Position numbers and translations under genes: made by a program. Source: Streptomyces pacificus (GTDB taxonomy: Bacteria > Actinomycetota > Actinomycetes > Streptomycetales > Streptomycetaceae). Taken from it: a stretch of DNA of 64,000 nt. The notes below the pieces were generated by a model, which saw only the letters and a list, made by a program, of their open reading frames with translations, was not told where the DNA came from and made no database searches. The stretch covers positions 248,001-312,000 of the forward strand of contig NZ_BLLG01000005.1 in assembly GCF_011766325.1 (NCBI RefSeq). The letters run 5' to 3'. Below are positions 41,891 through 51,540 of the stretch, one piece after another (the first letter of the stretch is position 1; every line of letters begins with the position of its first letter).

Positions 41891-42934
41891 GTGGCAGCGC
41901 ACCGCAAGCCCAGGCAGCGCACGCTTCCCGGCACCGCCGCACGCTTCTCCGCCACCCTCGCTCTCGCCGGCGCGGCCACCGCCACCGCCTTCGAGGGCCC
42001 CGGGTACGCCGCACCCGCACCGGACGACGTGCGGGCCGGGGCCGACCGCCTGTACCGGGAAGCGGAAGCGGCGACCGAGGAGTACAACGGGGCCAAGGAG
42101 AAGGCGGAGAGGGCGCACGGGGAGGCCGAGGCACTCCGCGACGAGGCCGCCCGGCGTACGGAGCGCCTTAACGCCTCCCGCAACACCCTCGGTTCGTTCG
42201 CGACGGCGCAGTACCGGGCCGGCGGCCTCGACCCCGCGCTCCGGCTCGTGCTCGACTCCGACCCCTCCCGTTACCTCGCCCGCGCCGAACTGACCGAGCG
42301 CATCGGGGACCGCCAGACCGCGGCCGTGGCGGCGGTGCGCCGGCAGATGAGGGAGCTGGAGCAGGTGCGGGCCGAGGCCGGAGCCCGGCTGGCCGAGTTG
42401 GAGAAGCAGCGGGCACGGGCGGACCGGCACCGCGCGGCGGTGCGGAAGAAGCTGGCGGCGGCCGAGGCCCTGCTGGCGCGGCTGAGCCCCGGGGAGCGCG
42501 CCGCCTACGCCGGCCGGGACGAGGTCCCCGCAGACCGTGCGCACCGCGATGCCGTCCGGGGCGCACCCGCCGTCGCCGCCCCCAACCCCCGGGCCGCGCA
42601 GGCGGTCGCCTACGCCCACGGAGCACTCGGCAAACCCTATGTCTGGGGCGCCACCGGGCCGTCCGCCTTCGACTGCTCGGGGCTGACCCAGGCCGCCTGG
42701 CGCTCCGCCGGGGTCGCGCTGCCCCGCACCACCTACACCCAGATCGACGCGGGCCGGCGGGTTCCCCGGTCCCGACTCGCGCCGGGGGACCTGGTCTTCT
42801 TCTACTCCGGTGTCTCACACGTCGGGCTCTACATCGGCGACGGCCGGATGATCCACGCCCCCCGCCCGGGGGCGCCCGTGCGGATCGCGCCCATCGATCA
42901 GATGCCGTTCGCGGGAGCGACCCGGGTCGTCTAG
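41891..42934 (+). CDS. secreted NlpC/P60 (C40) peptidoglycan hydrolase, second paralogue
   Basis: The 347-residue protein starts MAAHRKPRQRTLPG like its upstream paralogue. It has a signal sequence (SATLALAGAATATA), a long coiled-coil (AEAATEEYNGAKEKAERAHG onward) and a C-terminal NlpC/P60 domain with Cys262 (FDCSGL), His310 (SHVGLY) and His322 (MIHAPR). The GTG start follows AAGGA at nine bases. The two domains are very alike (GKPYVWGATGPS in both), so they arose by duplication. Unlike the first copy, no c-di-AMP riboswitch blocks are seen before it. Expression should therefore respond to other signals. Confidence 0.92.
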   Translation: MAAHRKPRQRTLPGTAARFSATLALAGAATATAFEGPGYAAPAPDDVRAGADRLYREAEAATEEYNGAKEKAERAHGEAEALRDEAARRTERLNASRNTLGSFATAQYRAGGLDPALRLVLDSDPSRYLARAELTERIGDRQTAAVAAVRRQMRELEQVRAEAGARLAELEKQRARADRHRAAVRKKLAAAEALLARLSPGERAAYAGRDEVPADRAHRDAVRGAPAVAAPNPRAAQAVAYAHGALGKPYVWGATGPSAFDCSGLTQAAWRSAGVALPRTTYTQIDAGRRVPRSRLAPGDLVFFYSGVSHVGLYIGDGRMIHAPRPGAPVRIAPIDQMPFAGATRVV

Positions 42935-43071
42935 GGCCCGTCGGGCGGAGGGGCGCGGCGTCCGGCGTGCGGTCGGCGCAAGCCGGACCGAGCTCGTCTC
43001 CCTGGTCGGGGGCCCGCCCGGGCAGGACGCACCGCGCCGTCGGGCCGGGGGCACCGGGCCACCGGGCTCAC

Positions 43072-43116
43072 ACGCACCATACGCACCACACGCACCACAC
43101 GCACCATACGCACCCC
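43072..43116. repeat. 9-bp tandem repeat, 5 copies
   Basis: ACGCACCAT or ACGCACCAC is repeated five times (the last ends CCC) in the gap between the second NlpC/P60 gene and the convergent response regulator. Confidence 0.85.
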
Positions 43117-43160
43117 ACAGCCGGGCCGCCGGGCCGCCGGGGCCCCAGGACGCGCCGCGC

Positions 43161-43856
43161 TCAGACCAGCCGGCGTGCCGTCGCCCAGCGCGTCAGCTCA
43201 TGGCGGTTGGACAGCTGAAGCTTCCTCAGCACCGCGGACACATGCGACTCCACCGTCTTCACCGAGATGAAAAGCTGTTTGGCGATCTCCTTGTACGCAT
43301 AGCCGCGGGCGATCAGCCGCAGCACCTCGCGCTCCCGCTGGGTGAGCCGGTCCAGGTCCTCGTCCACCGGGGGAGCGTCCGAGGAGGCGAACGCGTCGAG
43401 GACGAATCCGGCCAGCCGCGGTGAGAACACCGCGTCCCCCTCCTGGACCCGGAAGACCGAGTCGACCAGATCCGCCCCGGTGATCGTCTTCGTCACATAG
43501 CCGCGGGCTCCGCCGCGGATCACCCCGATGACATCCTCGGCGGCGTCCGACACGGACAGCGCCAGGAAGCGGACCGGACGCTCGGCGGCCGCCGCGAGCC
43601 CGGCGCATCGGCGCAGCACCTCCACTCCCCCGCCACCGGGCAGATGCACATCCAGGAGCACCACCTCGGGCCGGGTCGCCGTGATGACGGTGACGGCCTG
43701 GTCGACGTCGGCGGCCTCGCCGACGACCTCCACGCCCGTCTCCTCCGTCCGCCCGATCTCGGCCTGCACCCCCGCCCGGAACATCCGGTGGTCGTCGACG
43801 AGGACGACCCTCACCCGGCGCTCCGTCCCGTCGGCTGCGTCGGTCCGCTCGGTCAT
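43161..43856 (-). CDS. NarL/LuxR-type response regulator
   Basis: The 231-residue regulator has a receiver domain with acidic pocket D21-D22, phospho-acceptor Asp69 (VVLLDVHLPGG), and Lys in YVTKTITGADL. A LuxR-type HTH follows at about 171-221 (LTQREREVLRLIARGYAYKE, then SVKTVESHVSAVLRKL). Its ATG overlaps the stop of the histidine kinase gene by four bases, so the two form a two-component pair. The receiver is separated from the HTH by an acidic FASSDAPPVDEDLD linker. Likely targets include the divergent LiaF-like gene, where repeated TCAGGG sites occur. Confidence 0.93.
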   Translation of the reverse strand: MTERTDAADGTERRVRVVLVDDHRMFRAGVQAEIGRTEETGVEVVGEAADVDQAVTVITATRPEVVLLDVHLPGGGGVEVLRRCAGLAAAAERPVRFLALSVSDAAEDVIGVIRGGARGYVTKTITGADLVDSVFRVQEGDAVFSPRLAGFVLDAFASSDAPPVDEDLDRLTQREREVLRLIARGYAYKEIAKQLFISVKTVESHVSAVLRKLQLSNRHELTRWATARRLV

Positions 43857-45145
43857 CCGTCCGCCCTCCCCCTCTGCATCTGCATCTCCATCTCCAGCTC
43901 CACTTCGGTGCCCCCGCCGGGCACCGACCGCAGCCGCGCCGTCCCTCCGTTGCGCTGCATACGGCCGACGATCGATTCTCTTACGCCCATGCGGTCCTCC
44001 GGTACCGCGTCGGGATCGAACCCCGGGCCCCGGTCGCGCACCGAGACGAACACCGTACGGCCGTCCACCTCGGCGTACACCTGCACGGGGGCTTGCCGGC
44101 CGCCGTACTTCGCGGCGTTGACCATCGCTTCGCGCGCGGCCTGCAGTTGGGCCGTGAGCCGCTCGTCGAGCGGGCAGTCCCCCACGACCACCACCTCCAG
44201 CGGGACGCCGTGCTTGTCCTCCACCTCAGCGGCGGCCCGCTTCACCGCGTCAGCCAGGGTGGCGGGCTCCTCGGCCTCGTCCTTGCCGGTGCCCTCCGGC
44301 CGGTACAGCCAGTTGCGCAGCTCCCGCTCCTGGGCACGGGCGAGCCGGCGCACCTCGCCGGCGGCGTCCGCGTTCCGCTGGATCAGGGTGAGGGTGTGCA
44401 GCACGGAGTCATGGACATGGGCGGCGACCTCGGCACGCTCCTGGGCACGGATGCGCATCAGGCGCTCCTCCGAGAGGTCCTGGGTCATCCGCACCAGCCA
44501 GGGGCCGGCCAGCAGGGCGACGCCGACGATCACGGCCAGGGCCGCGGTGAGGACGTTGCCGAGCTGCGCCGCGGAGCCCCGGACCACCATGAAGACCATG
44601 AGGCCCGTGCCGACGAGCGCGACGCCCGCCAGCCCGCGCGCGAGCTGCAGCAGCCTGCGGCGCGTGCCGTCGCCCGCCCACCGAGCCCGGCGTGCGTTGT
44701 CCGCCTGCCGCCACACCAGCACGACACCGGCGCCCGTGAGCAGCACCGGCCAGACGTAGCGGTTCACCGGGCCGCCGAGGTCGGTGTTGGCGGCGAAGAC
44801 GACGGCGCCGATCAGCAGGGCGACGAGGGCGAACAGCTGCCCGCTGTCGGGTTTGCGCAGCCTCCGTCTGCCGTCCGGGGCGGTCTCGAAGACCGGTCTC
44901 GGCTCGGCCGACCTGCCCCCGACGCCGAGCGGCACGGCGATCCAGAACACCGCGTACAGCAGTGCGCCGAGGCCGTCCGCCATGAAGAGCCCCAGGAAGA
45001 CGAGCCGGACCCAGATCACCGGCAGTCCCAGATGTCCCGCGAGGCCGCGCGCCACACCGCCCAGCCACCGGCCCTCCGCGCTGCGGTACAACCTGCGCAC
45101 GGGGGGCTCATCGGTCTCGGGCGGGCGGGCGGCGGCGACGGGCAT
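43853..45145 (-). CDS. PspC-domain sensor histidine kinase
   Basis: The 430-residue kinase begins with a PspC domain (RRLYRSAEGRWLGGVARGLA) and about five further membrane helices. A HisKA_3 domain follows with phospho-acceptor His in AAHVHDSVLHTLTL, then an HATPase with N box AMVNAAKYGG and G boxes RDRGPGFDP and RMGVRESIVGRM. PspC fused to a NarL-type kinase is typical of actinobacterial envelope-stress systems. I chose the ATG at 45145; one at 45181 would add 12 residues. The C-terminus is an EMEMQMQ run. It is divergent from a PspC-LiaF-like gene and coupled to the response regulator. Confidence 0.92.
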   Translation of the reverse strand: MPVAAARPPETDEPPVRRLYRSAEGRWLGGVARGLAGHLGLPVIWVRLVFLGLFMADGLGALLYAVFWIAVPLGVGGRSAEPRPVFETAPDGRRRLRKPDSGQLFALVALLIGAVVFAANTDLGGPVNRYVWPVLLTGAGVVLVWRQADNARRARWAGDGTRRRLLQLARGLAGVALVGTGLMVFMVVRGSAAQLGNVLTAALAVIVGVALLAGPWLVRMTQDLSEERLMRIRAQERAEVAAHVHDSVLHTLTLIQRNADAAGEVRRLARAQERELRNWLYRPEGTGKDEAEEPATLADAVKRAAAEVEDKHGVPLEVVVVGDCPLDERLTAQLQAAREAMVNAAKYGGRQAPVQVYAEVDGRTVFVSVRDRGPGFDPDAVPEDRMGVRESIVGRMQRNGGTARLRSVPGGGTEVELEMEMQMQRGRADG

Positions 45146-45180
45146 CCCCCGATGGTCACACGGGCCCGGACGCGAGGGCA

Positions 45181-45240
45181 TCAGGGCGGTCCCTGAGAGA
45201 GACCCTGACGGGTGCGATATCAGGGACGGGCCAGGGTCGG
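45181..45240. promoter_or_regulatory. divergent promoter region with TCAGGG half-sites
   Basis: TCAGGGcggtCCCTGA (45181-45196) is a perfect inverted repeat. A second inverted pair, CCCTGA at 45203-45208 and TCAGGG at 45220-45225, follows, then CCAGGGTC. Four half-sites in 45 bp between a histidine kinase gene and a PspC-LiaF-like gene suggest the operator of the adjacent NarL-type regulator. This is inference from symmetry and position. Confidence 0.55.
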
Positions 45241-45281
45241 GACGGCTGCCGCACCCGGTGGCGGCCCGTCACCATGGAGGC

Positions 45282-46601
45282 ATGCCACAGCCGACCGCCC
45301 CGCCGACCCCGCCGACCGCACCGACCGCACCGCCGCAGGGGCACCGGTCGCCCCCCGTGCTGCTGCGCCGGACCGCGCGGCACAAGGTCGCCGGCGGCGT
45401 CTGCGGCGGGCTGGGCCGGTACTGCGACGTGGACCCGGTGATCTTCCGGGTCGCCATGGGCGTGCTGTCGGTGACCGGCGGCATCGGCCTGATCTTCTAC
45501 GGCTTCGCCTGGCTGCTGATCCCGCTGGAGGACGAGGAGGAGAACGAGGCCCGGCGTGCCCTGTCCGGCCGGGTCGACGGGGCCGCCCTCGCGGCAGTGC
45601 TGCTGGCGCTGCTCGGCTGCGGACTGTTCCTCTCGATGCTGGGCAACGACAGCACGCTCGCGTTCTCCGCGCTGCTGTCGCTCGCCGTGGCGGGCGCCGC
45701 GGTGTGGTCGCGGCGGCGGACCACGGCCGCCCCGGAGGAGGGCGGCACCCCGGACGGGGCGGGCGCGCACACCGTGGCGGAGGCCCCGCCGGAGGCCAAG
45801 GCTCCGCCGACCCCCGACAGCCCTTCCTGGTGGCGCGATCCGATCGTCAAGGACGGCACCACAGGGCCGGTGGCGGCCGGTTATCTATGGGGTCCGCCGG
45901 ATATGTCGCCCCGCACCGCACCGCTGCCTCGCGACCGCCGTTCCGCGAAGGCGGCACCCCGGCCCCAGGAGCCCCGCGGTATCGCCGGGGCGGTCTTTCT
46001 GCTGGCTCTGTCCGCGGGCGGTCTGGGTACCGGGCTGGCCTGGGATTCACAGCCGCTCGGCACCAGCCTGCAGATCGGGCTGGCCTGCGCGCTGGCCGTG
46101 TTCGGGCTCGGTCTGGCCGCCGGCAGTGCCCTCGGGCGGATCGGCGCCGGCACGATCCTGCTGTCCCTGGTCACGGCCGGGCTGCTGGTGGGCGTCTCGG
46201 TACTGCCCGAGGAGATCGGCACGCGGTGGGTACGGGCGCAGTGGCGGCCCGGGTCGGCCGCCGCCGTCGCGCCGCGGTACGAGCTGGGCTCGGGCACGGC
46301 CATGCTCGACCTGAGCCGGGTGGCCGTGCCGCCGGGGCGGACGGTCGGCACCACCGCCGAGGTCGGCGCGGGCCGGCTGCGGGTGGTGCTGCCGGAAGGC
46401 GCCACGGTGCGGATCCGGGCGTACACGGGGGTCGGTGACGTCCGGTTGCCGGGGGATCCGGCGAACGACGTGGACATCGCCCCCGACAGCAGCCGCACCC
46501 GTACGCTCGCTCCGCTCCCGGGCGCCGAGCCCGCGGGCACGCTCGACCTCGATCTGACGGTCGCGCTCGGACTGGTGGAGGTCACCCGTGCTGCGTCATG
46601 A
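45282..46601 (+). CDS. PspC-LiaF-like membrane protein
   Basis: The 439-residue protein has a Pro/Thr-rich start, a PspC domain (LLRRTARHKVAGGVCGGLGR and DPVIFRVAMGVLSVTGG) and about seven membrane segments. A C-terminal region resembles the LiaF/DUF2154 cell-wall stress domain (GTAMLDLSRVAVPPGR, AEVGAGRLRVVLPEGATVRI, GVGDVRLPG). LiaF proteins restrain LiaS-type kinases until the envelope is damaged. Here the gene is divergent from a PspC-kinase/NarL pair, which fits that circuit. The ribosome site is only one base from the ATG, so the start is slightly uncertain. The next gene overlaps its end by 14 bases. Confidence 0.86.
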   Translation: MPQPTAPPTPPTAPTAPPQGHRSPPVLLRRTARHKVAGGVCGGLGRYCDVDPVIFRVAMGVLSVTGGIGLIFYGFAWLLIPLEDEEENEARRALSGRVDGAALAAVLLALLGCGLFLSMLGNDSTLAFSALLSLAVAGAAVWSRRRTTAAPEEGGTPDGAGAHTVAEAPPEAKAPPTPDSPSWWRDPIVKDGTTGPVAAGYLWGPPDMSPRTAPLPRDRRSAKAAPRPQEPRGIAGAVFLLALSAGGLGTGLAWDSQPLGTSLQIGLACALAVFGLGLAAGSALGRIGAGTILLSLVTAGLLVGVSVLPEEIGTRWVRAQWRPGSAAAVAPRYELGSGTAMLDLSRVAVPPGRTVGTTAEVGAGRLRVVLPEGATVRIRAYTGVGDVRLPGDPANDVDIAPDSSRTRTLAPLPGAEPAGTLDLDLTVALGLVEVTRAAS

Positions 46602-46869
46602 GTTCCGTCCCGGCAGGCTGATCGCGGGCGCCGCGGTCCTGGGGACCGCGGCGGCCTATCTGGGGGACGCGACCGGGGCCTGGCGGATTCCGTGGTTCAC
46701 CGCCCTGCCGGTGCTGTCCGGCGGTCTGGCCCTCGCCGCGGTCGCCACCGCCGTCCACTACCGGCTGCGCCGGCGCCGTTCCGCGATGGCCGCGTCCAGG
46801 GAGAACACGGAGGCGCCGGCGAGCACCAGCGGCAGCCAGCAGAACAGGTACGGGAGATCGTTTCCGTAG
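46588..46869 (+). CDS. small two-helix membrane protein overlapping the LiaF-like gene
   Basis: The 93-residue product starts with GTG inside the end of the PspC-LiaF gene (14-base overlap), indicating coupling. It has LIAGAAVLGTAAAYLGDATG and PVLSGGLALAAVATAVHY as helices, then an Arg-rich turn (RLRRRRS) and a polar tail. Its last 112 bases overlap the end of the convergent DoxX gene on the other strand, so the tail beyond the Arg cluster may be an accident of frame. The family is not recognised by name. Neighbours suggest a part in the same envelope-stress unit. Confidence 0.7.
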   Translation: MLRHEFRPGRLIAGAAVLGTAAAYLGDATGAWRIPWFTALPVLSGGLALAAVATAVHYRLRRRRSAMAASRENTEAPASTSGSQQNRYGRSFP

Positions 46870-47276
46870 TAGTAGGGCTCGGTCTGCCAGCTGACGGTCA
46901 GCCACAGGCTCAGCGAGATCAGCGCCCCGCCGAGGGCGGCCAGCCGTGCGAACAGGCCCAGCAGGGTGCCGATGCCGACGGCCAGTTCGCCGAAGGCCAT
47001 CGCGTAGCCGAAGCCCTCGGGGCTCTTCAGGGCCATGTCCACGAGCGCGGGGACGGCGGAGCTGTTCCGCACACTGCCCATCAGCTCGCCGACCGATCCG
47101 GTCCCGGTCGCCGAGAGGAACGCGCTGTCGAAGAGTTTGTCCAGACCCGCGTAGACGAAGGTCACTCCGAGGAACAGCCGCAGCGGCAGGAGCGCGTACC
47201 GCGCCGCCCGCTCCTTCCCGTCGGTGCCCACCTCGTCGGACGGGCAGGTCGCCGTCGTCCGGTCCACATGCGTCAT
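46758..47276 (-). CDS. DoxX-family membrane protein
   Basis: The 172-residue protein has four hydrophobic segments and DoxX hallmarks: RLFLGVTFVYAGLDKLFD near the start and GFGYAMAFGELAVGIGTLLG later. Family members include DoxD/DoxX subunits and the mycobacterial DoxX of a membrane oxidoreductase complex with a thiosulfate sulfurtransferase and SodA; no such partners are here. GGAGG lies five bases before the ATG. Its 3' end overlaps the convergent small membrane gene by 112 bases. Confidence 0.88.
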   Translation of the reverse strand: MTHVDRTTATCPSDEVGTDGKERAARYALLPLRLFLGVTFVYAGLDKLFDSAFLSATGTGSVGELMGSVRNSSAVPALVDMALKSPEGFGYAMAFGELAVGIGTLLGLFARLAALGGALISLSLWLTVSWQTEPYYYGNDLPYLFCWLPLVLAGASVFSLDAAIAERRRRSR

Positions 47277-47345
47277 CGTCGCCTCCGTGTCTCAGCCGGC
47301 TGGGACGATTGTCCCCACGTCCCGTCTCCGCGCATACGGAGGCGA

Positions 47346-47389
47346 CGGCCGTACGGCTCAGCCCGGTCGGCCGTAAGGCTCAGCCCGGT
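47346..47389. repeat. 22-bp direct repeat, 2 copies
   Basis: Two adjacent copies with CGGCCGTACGGCTCAGCC (second copy TAAGG for TACGG) separate the DoxX gene and the following gene. The second copy runs into the latter's stop codon. Confidence 0.85.
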
Positions 47390-48645
47390 CAGTCCACGAT
47401 GTCGACGCTCACCCGGTTCGACTCGGCGCCCGCCGCCGTCACGACCTGCACCTCGACCCTGCCGGGTTCGACCTCGGCCGGCACCGGGACGGTGATGCCC
47501 GTATCACTGGGGCTGGTGAATCCGCCGGGGAACGGGATCAGTGGCACATGGACGTGCACCGCGCCGATCCGGACGGTCATCAGGGCCAGCCGGTCGGGAC
47601 TCCCGGCACCCGGGGGCACGAAACCGGCGCCCCTGATCTCGATGTCGTCCCCGATGCGGACGGGGCCGTCGAGGCCCCCGGGCTCCCGGGCACGGACGAC
47701 GGACAGGACGACCGGCCGGCCGCCCTCCGCGTACTTCCCCGCGAGGTAGACCCCCGCGGAGACCAGCACCAGCGCGGTCAGGCCCCACGGCAGCTCCGGC
47801 AGCCGGTCCGGCCGGCGGGCGAACAGGACGGTCGCGCACACCAGGGCCGCGGTGCCGACGAGGACATACTGCGCATCCGTGAAGCTGCCGCGACCGGCGT
47901 CGTCGCAGACCAGGTCACCGGGGCGGGGCCGGTCCGCCGCCACCTTCTGCAGCCGCTGGGTGATGATGCGCACGGTGACCACACGGCGGACCACGACCGC
48001 GATCAGGCCGACGGCGGCGACGACGGTGAGCAGTCCGGCGCCTTGCGCGAGGCGGAGCCCGGTGGGCGCGGACGCGGCGGTCCCGGACGCGGCGAGCCGG
48101 ACGGCCAGGAACAGGACGGTGTACACGGCGAACAGCACCCAGCCGGCGGCCACGGCCCGGGAGGTCGACAACCGGTTGTCCTCGCCGACGAGCGGCGCGA
48201 GCAGCCCGCCGTGCGCCCGGTGGAGCCGGGCGGCGGCCGTGAGCAGCCCGGCGAGACAGGCCGCGGTGGCGAGCCCCGCGGTGCGCGCCACCGTCCAGCC
48301 GGAGTCGATCGCGGTCACCGCCTGGGCAAGGAGCAGCAGCACGACTCCGCCCCACAGCACCATCAGGGTGCGCCGCCAGACCCGGGTGAGCCATGACTCG
48401 CCCGCGGCCCGGCTGTGCTCGGCGACGTCCCGGGCCGACTCCGTCAGCTCGTCGGAGATCCACTGACGGGTCCCGCCGGCTGAGGAGGCGACCTGGGCGG
48501 GCAGCCCCCGCCCCCCGGCGAGTTCGTCGCGCCTGGCCAGGAACCGGGCGACGGCCCTGCGGTGTCCCTCGCGTCGGCCGTGCGGGCAGTCGCCGCAGGT
48601 GCAGCCACCGCCGTGCACGCTCTGTCCCGCTTCCTGCACCGCCAC
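47389..48645 (-). CDS. polytopic membrane protein with C-terminal IPT/TIG-like domain
   Basis: The product (418 residues from the GTG at 48645; 430 from a TTG at 48681) begins with a Cys-rich GGCTCGDCPHGRREGH motif, CxCxxC, which may bind metal. Six or so helices follow (TLMVLWGGVVLLLLAQAV, TAACLAGLLTAAARL, AAGWVLFAVYTVLFLAVRL, LLTVVAAVGLIAVVVR and others). The last 90 residues are beta-rich (RIGDDIEIRGAGFVPPG, SDTGITVPVPAEVEPG, VEVQVVTAAGAESN), like an IPT/TIG immunoglobulin fold. GGGAAGGG lies about nine bases before GTG 48645, which is why I prefer it. No function is known. Confidence 0.75.
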   Translation of the reverse strand: MAVQEAGQSVHGGGCTCGDCPHGRREGHRRAVARFLARRDELAGGRGLPAQVASSAGGTRQWISDELTESARDVAEHSRAAGESWLTRVWRRTLMVLWGGVVLLLLAQAVTAIDSGWTVARTAGLATAACLAGLLTAAARLHRAHGGLLAPLVGEDNRLSTSRAVAAGWVLFAVYTVLFLAVRLAASGTAASAPTGLRLAQGAGLLTVVAAVGLIAVVVRRVVTVRIITQRLQKVAADRPRPGDLVCDDAGRGSFTDAQYVLVGTAALVCATVLFARRPDRLPELPWGLTALVLVSAGVYLAGKYAEGGRPVVLSVVRAREPGGLDGPVRIGDDIEIRGAGFVPPGAGSPDRLALMTVRIGAVHVHVPLIPFPGGFTSPSDTGITVPVPAEVEPGRVEVQVVTAAGAESNRVSVDIVD

Positions 48646-48689
48646 GGCGACGCACCCTTCCCCGGTAGGCGGCTTCGGCAACCACCTTG

Positions 48690-48705
48690 CAATTCAAAGG
48701 AATTG
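48690..48705. promoter_or_regulatory. CAATTC palindrome upstream of the IPT-like gene
   Basis: CAATTCaaagGAATTG is a perfect inverted repeat in an AT-rich spot, 45-60 bases before the preferred start. It may be an operator or part of the promoter. Confidence 0.4.
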
Positions 48706-48904
48706 TGCCGTACCGGTGGGGCTGCGGACGAACCGGTTGCCCCATGGAGGGTGATTTACGCACGATCGAATTGACGTACGAGGGCAGGGTCGGGAACGGC
48801 TGCGGCGGCCCCTCCCCACGGGTGCCGGGCCCGACGGCATCTCGGGATGCGCCGACCGGCCGTCCGCGGCCCACACCCGGCACATGGCGGGGGACAATGC
48901 GCCC

Positions 48905-49348
48905 ATGACGCACCCTGCCTCCCCGCTCGTCGAACTACTCGGCCTGGAACCGCACATCGAGGGCGGATGGTTCCGCGAGACATGGCGTACGAAGGGCTCG
49001 ACCGCCCCGCCCGGCTATCCCGGCGAGCGCGCCTACGCCACCGGGATCTACTTCCTGCTCCACCCGGGCGAACGTTCCCGCCCGCACCGGGTCCGCTCCG
49101 ACGAGCTATGGCTCTGGCACCGCGGCGGGCCGCTCCGGCTGTCCCTGGCCGGCACCGGCGAGGGGCCCGACCGCTCCACCACGCCCCTGGTCCTGGGCCC
49201 CGACGTCGAATCCGGTGAACGGCCCCAGCTCCTGGTCCCGGCGGGCACCTGGCAGTCGGCCGAACCGGCGGGCGACGAACCGGTCCTGGTGAGCTGCGTG
49301 GTGTCGCCGGGCTTCCACTTCGAGGACTTCACGCTTGAGGAGGGGTGA
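48905..49348 (+). CDS. DUF985-type cupin protein
   Basis: The 147-residue protein opens with LVELLGLEPHIEGGWFRETW, the DUF985 signature, then IYFLLHPGERSRPHRVRSDELWLWHRGG, a cupin motif with His and Glu metal ligands, and QLLVPAGTWQSAEP. It is a small beta-barrel of unknown reaction; relatives are sugar-phosphate-like epimerases or metal proteins. I chose the ATG at 48905, behind GGGGGA; one seven codons earlier is possible. It stands alone, divergent from the IPT-like membrane gene. Confidence 0.87.
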   Translation: MTHPASPLVELLGLEPHIEGGWFRETWRTKGSTAPPGYPGERAYATGIYFLLHPGERSRPHRVRSDELWLWHRGGPLRLSLAGTGEGPDRSTTPLVLGPDVESGERPQLLVPAGTWQSAEPAGDEPVLVSCVVSPGFHFEDFTLEEG

Positions 49349-49383
49349 GGGACGGTCGCGTGGCGCCGCCGTGACGGCCGGGC

Positions 49384-49559
49384 TCAGAGGCGGTCGATGT
49401 CCGCGAGGTCGATGTCGAACAGCGCTGCGGACGCACGAAGACCAGGCTCCCGTCGATCAACTCGGTGTGCGGCGGGAGGTCGGGCAGAGTGAGCAGGTCC
49501 TCCACGGTGCAGCCCTCTCGCGGTGGCACCCGCCAGTGGTGCGAGATCTCTGCGCTCAT
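49384..49559 (-). pseudogene. remnant of an Uma2-family (DUF820) gene
   Basis: The reading starts with an N-terminus typical of Streptomyces Uma2 proteins (WRVPPREGCTVEDLLTLPDL, then HTELIDGSLVFVRPQ). After about 45 residues the frame shifts. The other frame then gives ALFDIDLADIDRL and a stop, which is how these roughly 190-residue proteins end. The middle, about 130 residues with the nuclease-fold active site, is missing. An internal deletion with loss of frame explains this best. Uma2 proteins are numerous and often decayed in Streptomyces. Confidence 0.75.
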
Positions 49560-49701
49560 GAGTGCTCCCATGGACGTGAGTCTGGTACGTACGATCACAC
49601 TGCCCAGCGAAAACGCCGATGCCGCCGCTCAAACGAATGAGCGACGGCGTCGGCGCCGGCTTGAGGGGGATCGGCTCGCGAAGGCCCGGACGGCGGTCAG
49701 G

Positions 49702-51318
<1,617 letters not shown>

Positions 51319-51447
51319 TACGGCGGCCTTCCGGCGGTGGGAGAAGGGGGCTCTGCGCGTCGATTCTACCGGCGCCGGGCGGCGCTCCCCGTCTCACCAT
51401 CCGGGCCCGCCCTGGCCCAGCCGCGGCCGGAGGGCCATACTTCCCCC

Positions 51448-51519
51448 ATGCGCAAGCACACGACCTCCGTCTTTACCTATGGCACCCGGCCCGCCGGCTG
51501 CCATGGTCGTGCCGCTTGA
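51448..51519 (+). CDS. candidate 23-codon leader peptide before chorismate mutase
   Basis: A short frame MRKHTTSVFTYGTRPAGCHG plus RAA and stop begins seven bases after a CATACT -10-like hexamer (51436-51441). It could therefore be translated from a leaderless transcript. It has no Shine-Dalgarno site. It has one Phe and one Tyr (FTY) and is followed 21 bases later by a perfect hairpin, then by the chorismate mutase gene. That order resembles an attenuator, but the low aromatic content is weak support. It may equally be a small protein or chance. Confidence 0.4.
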   Translation: MRKHTTSVFTYGTRPAGCHGRAA

Positions 51520-51540
51520 GCAACTGACAAGCGACTTCCA

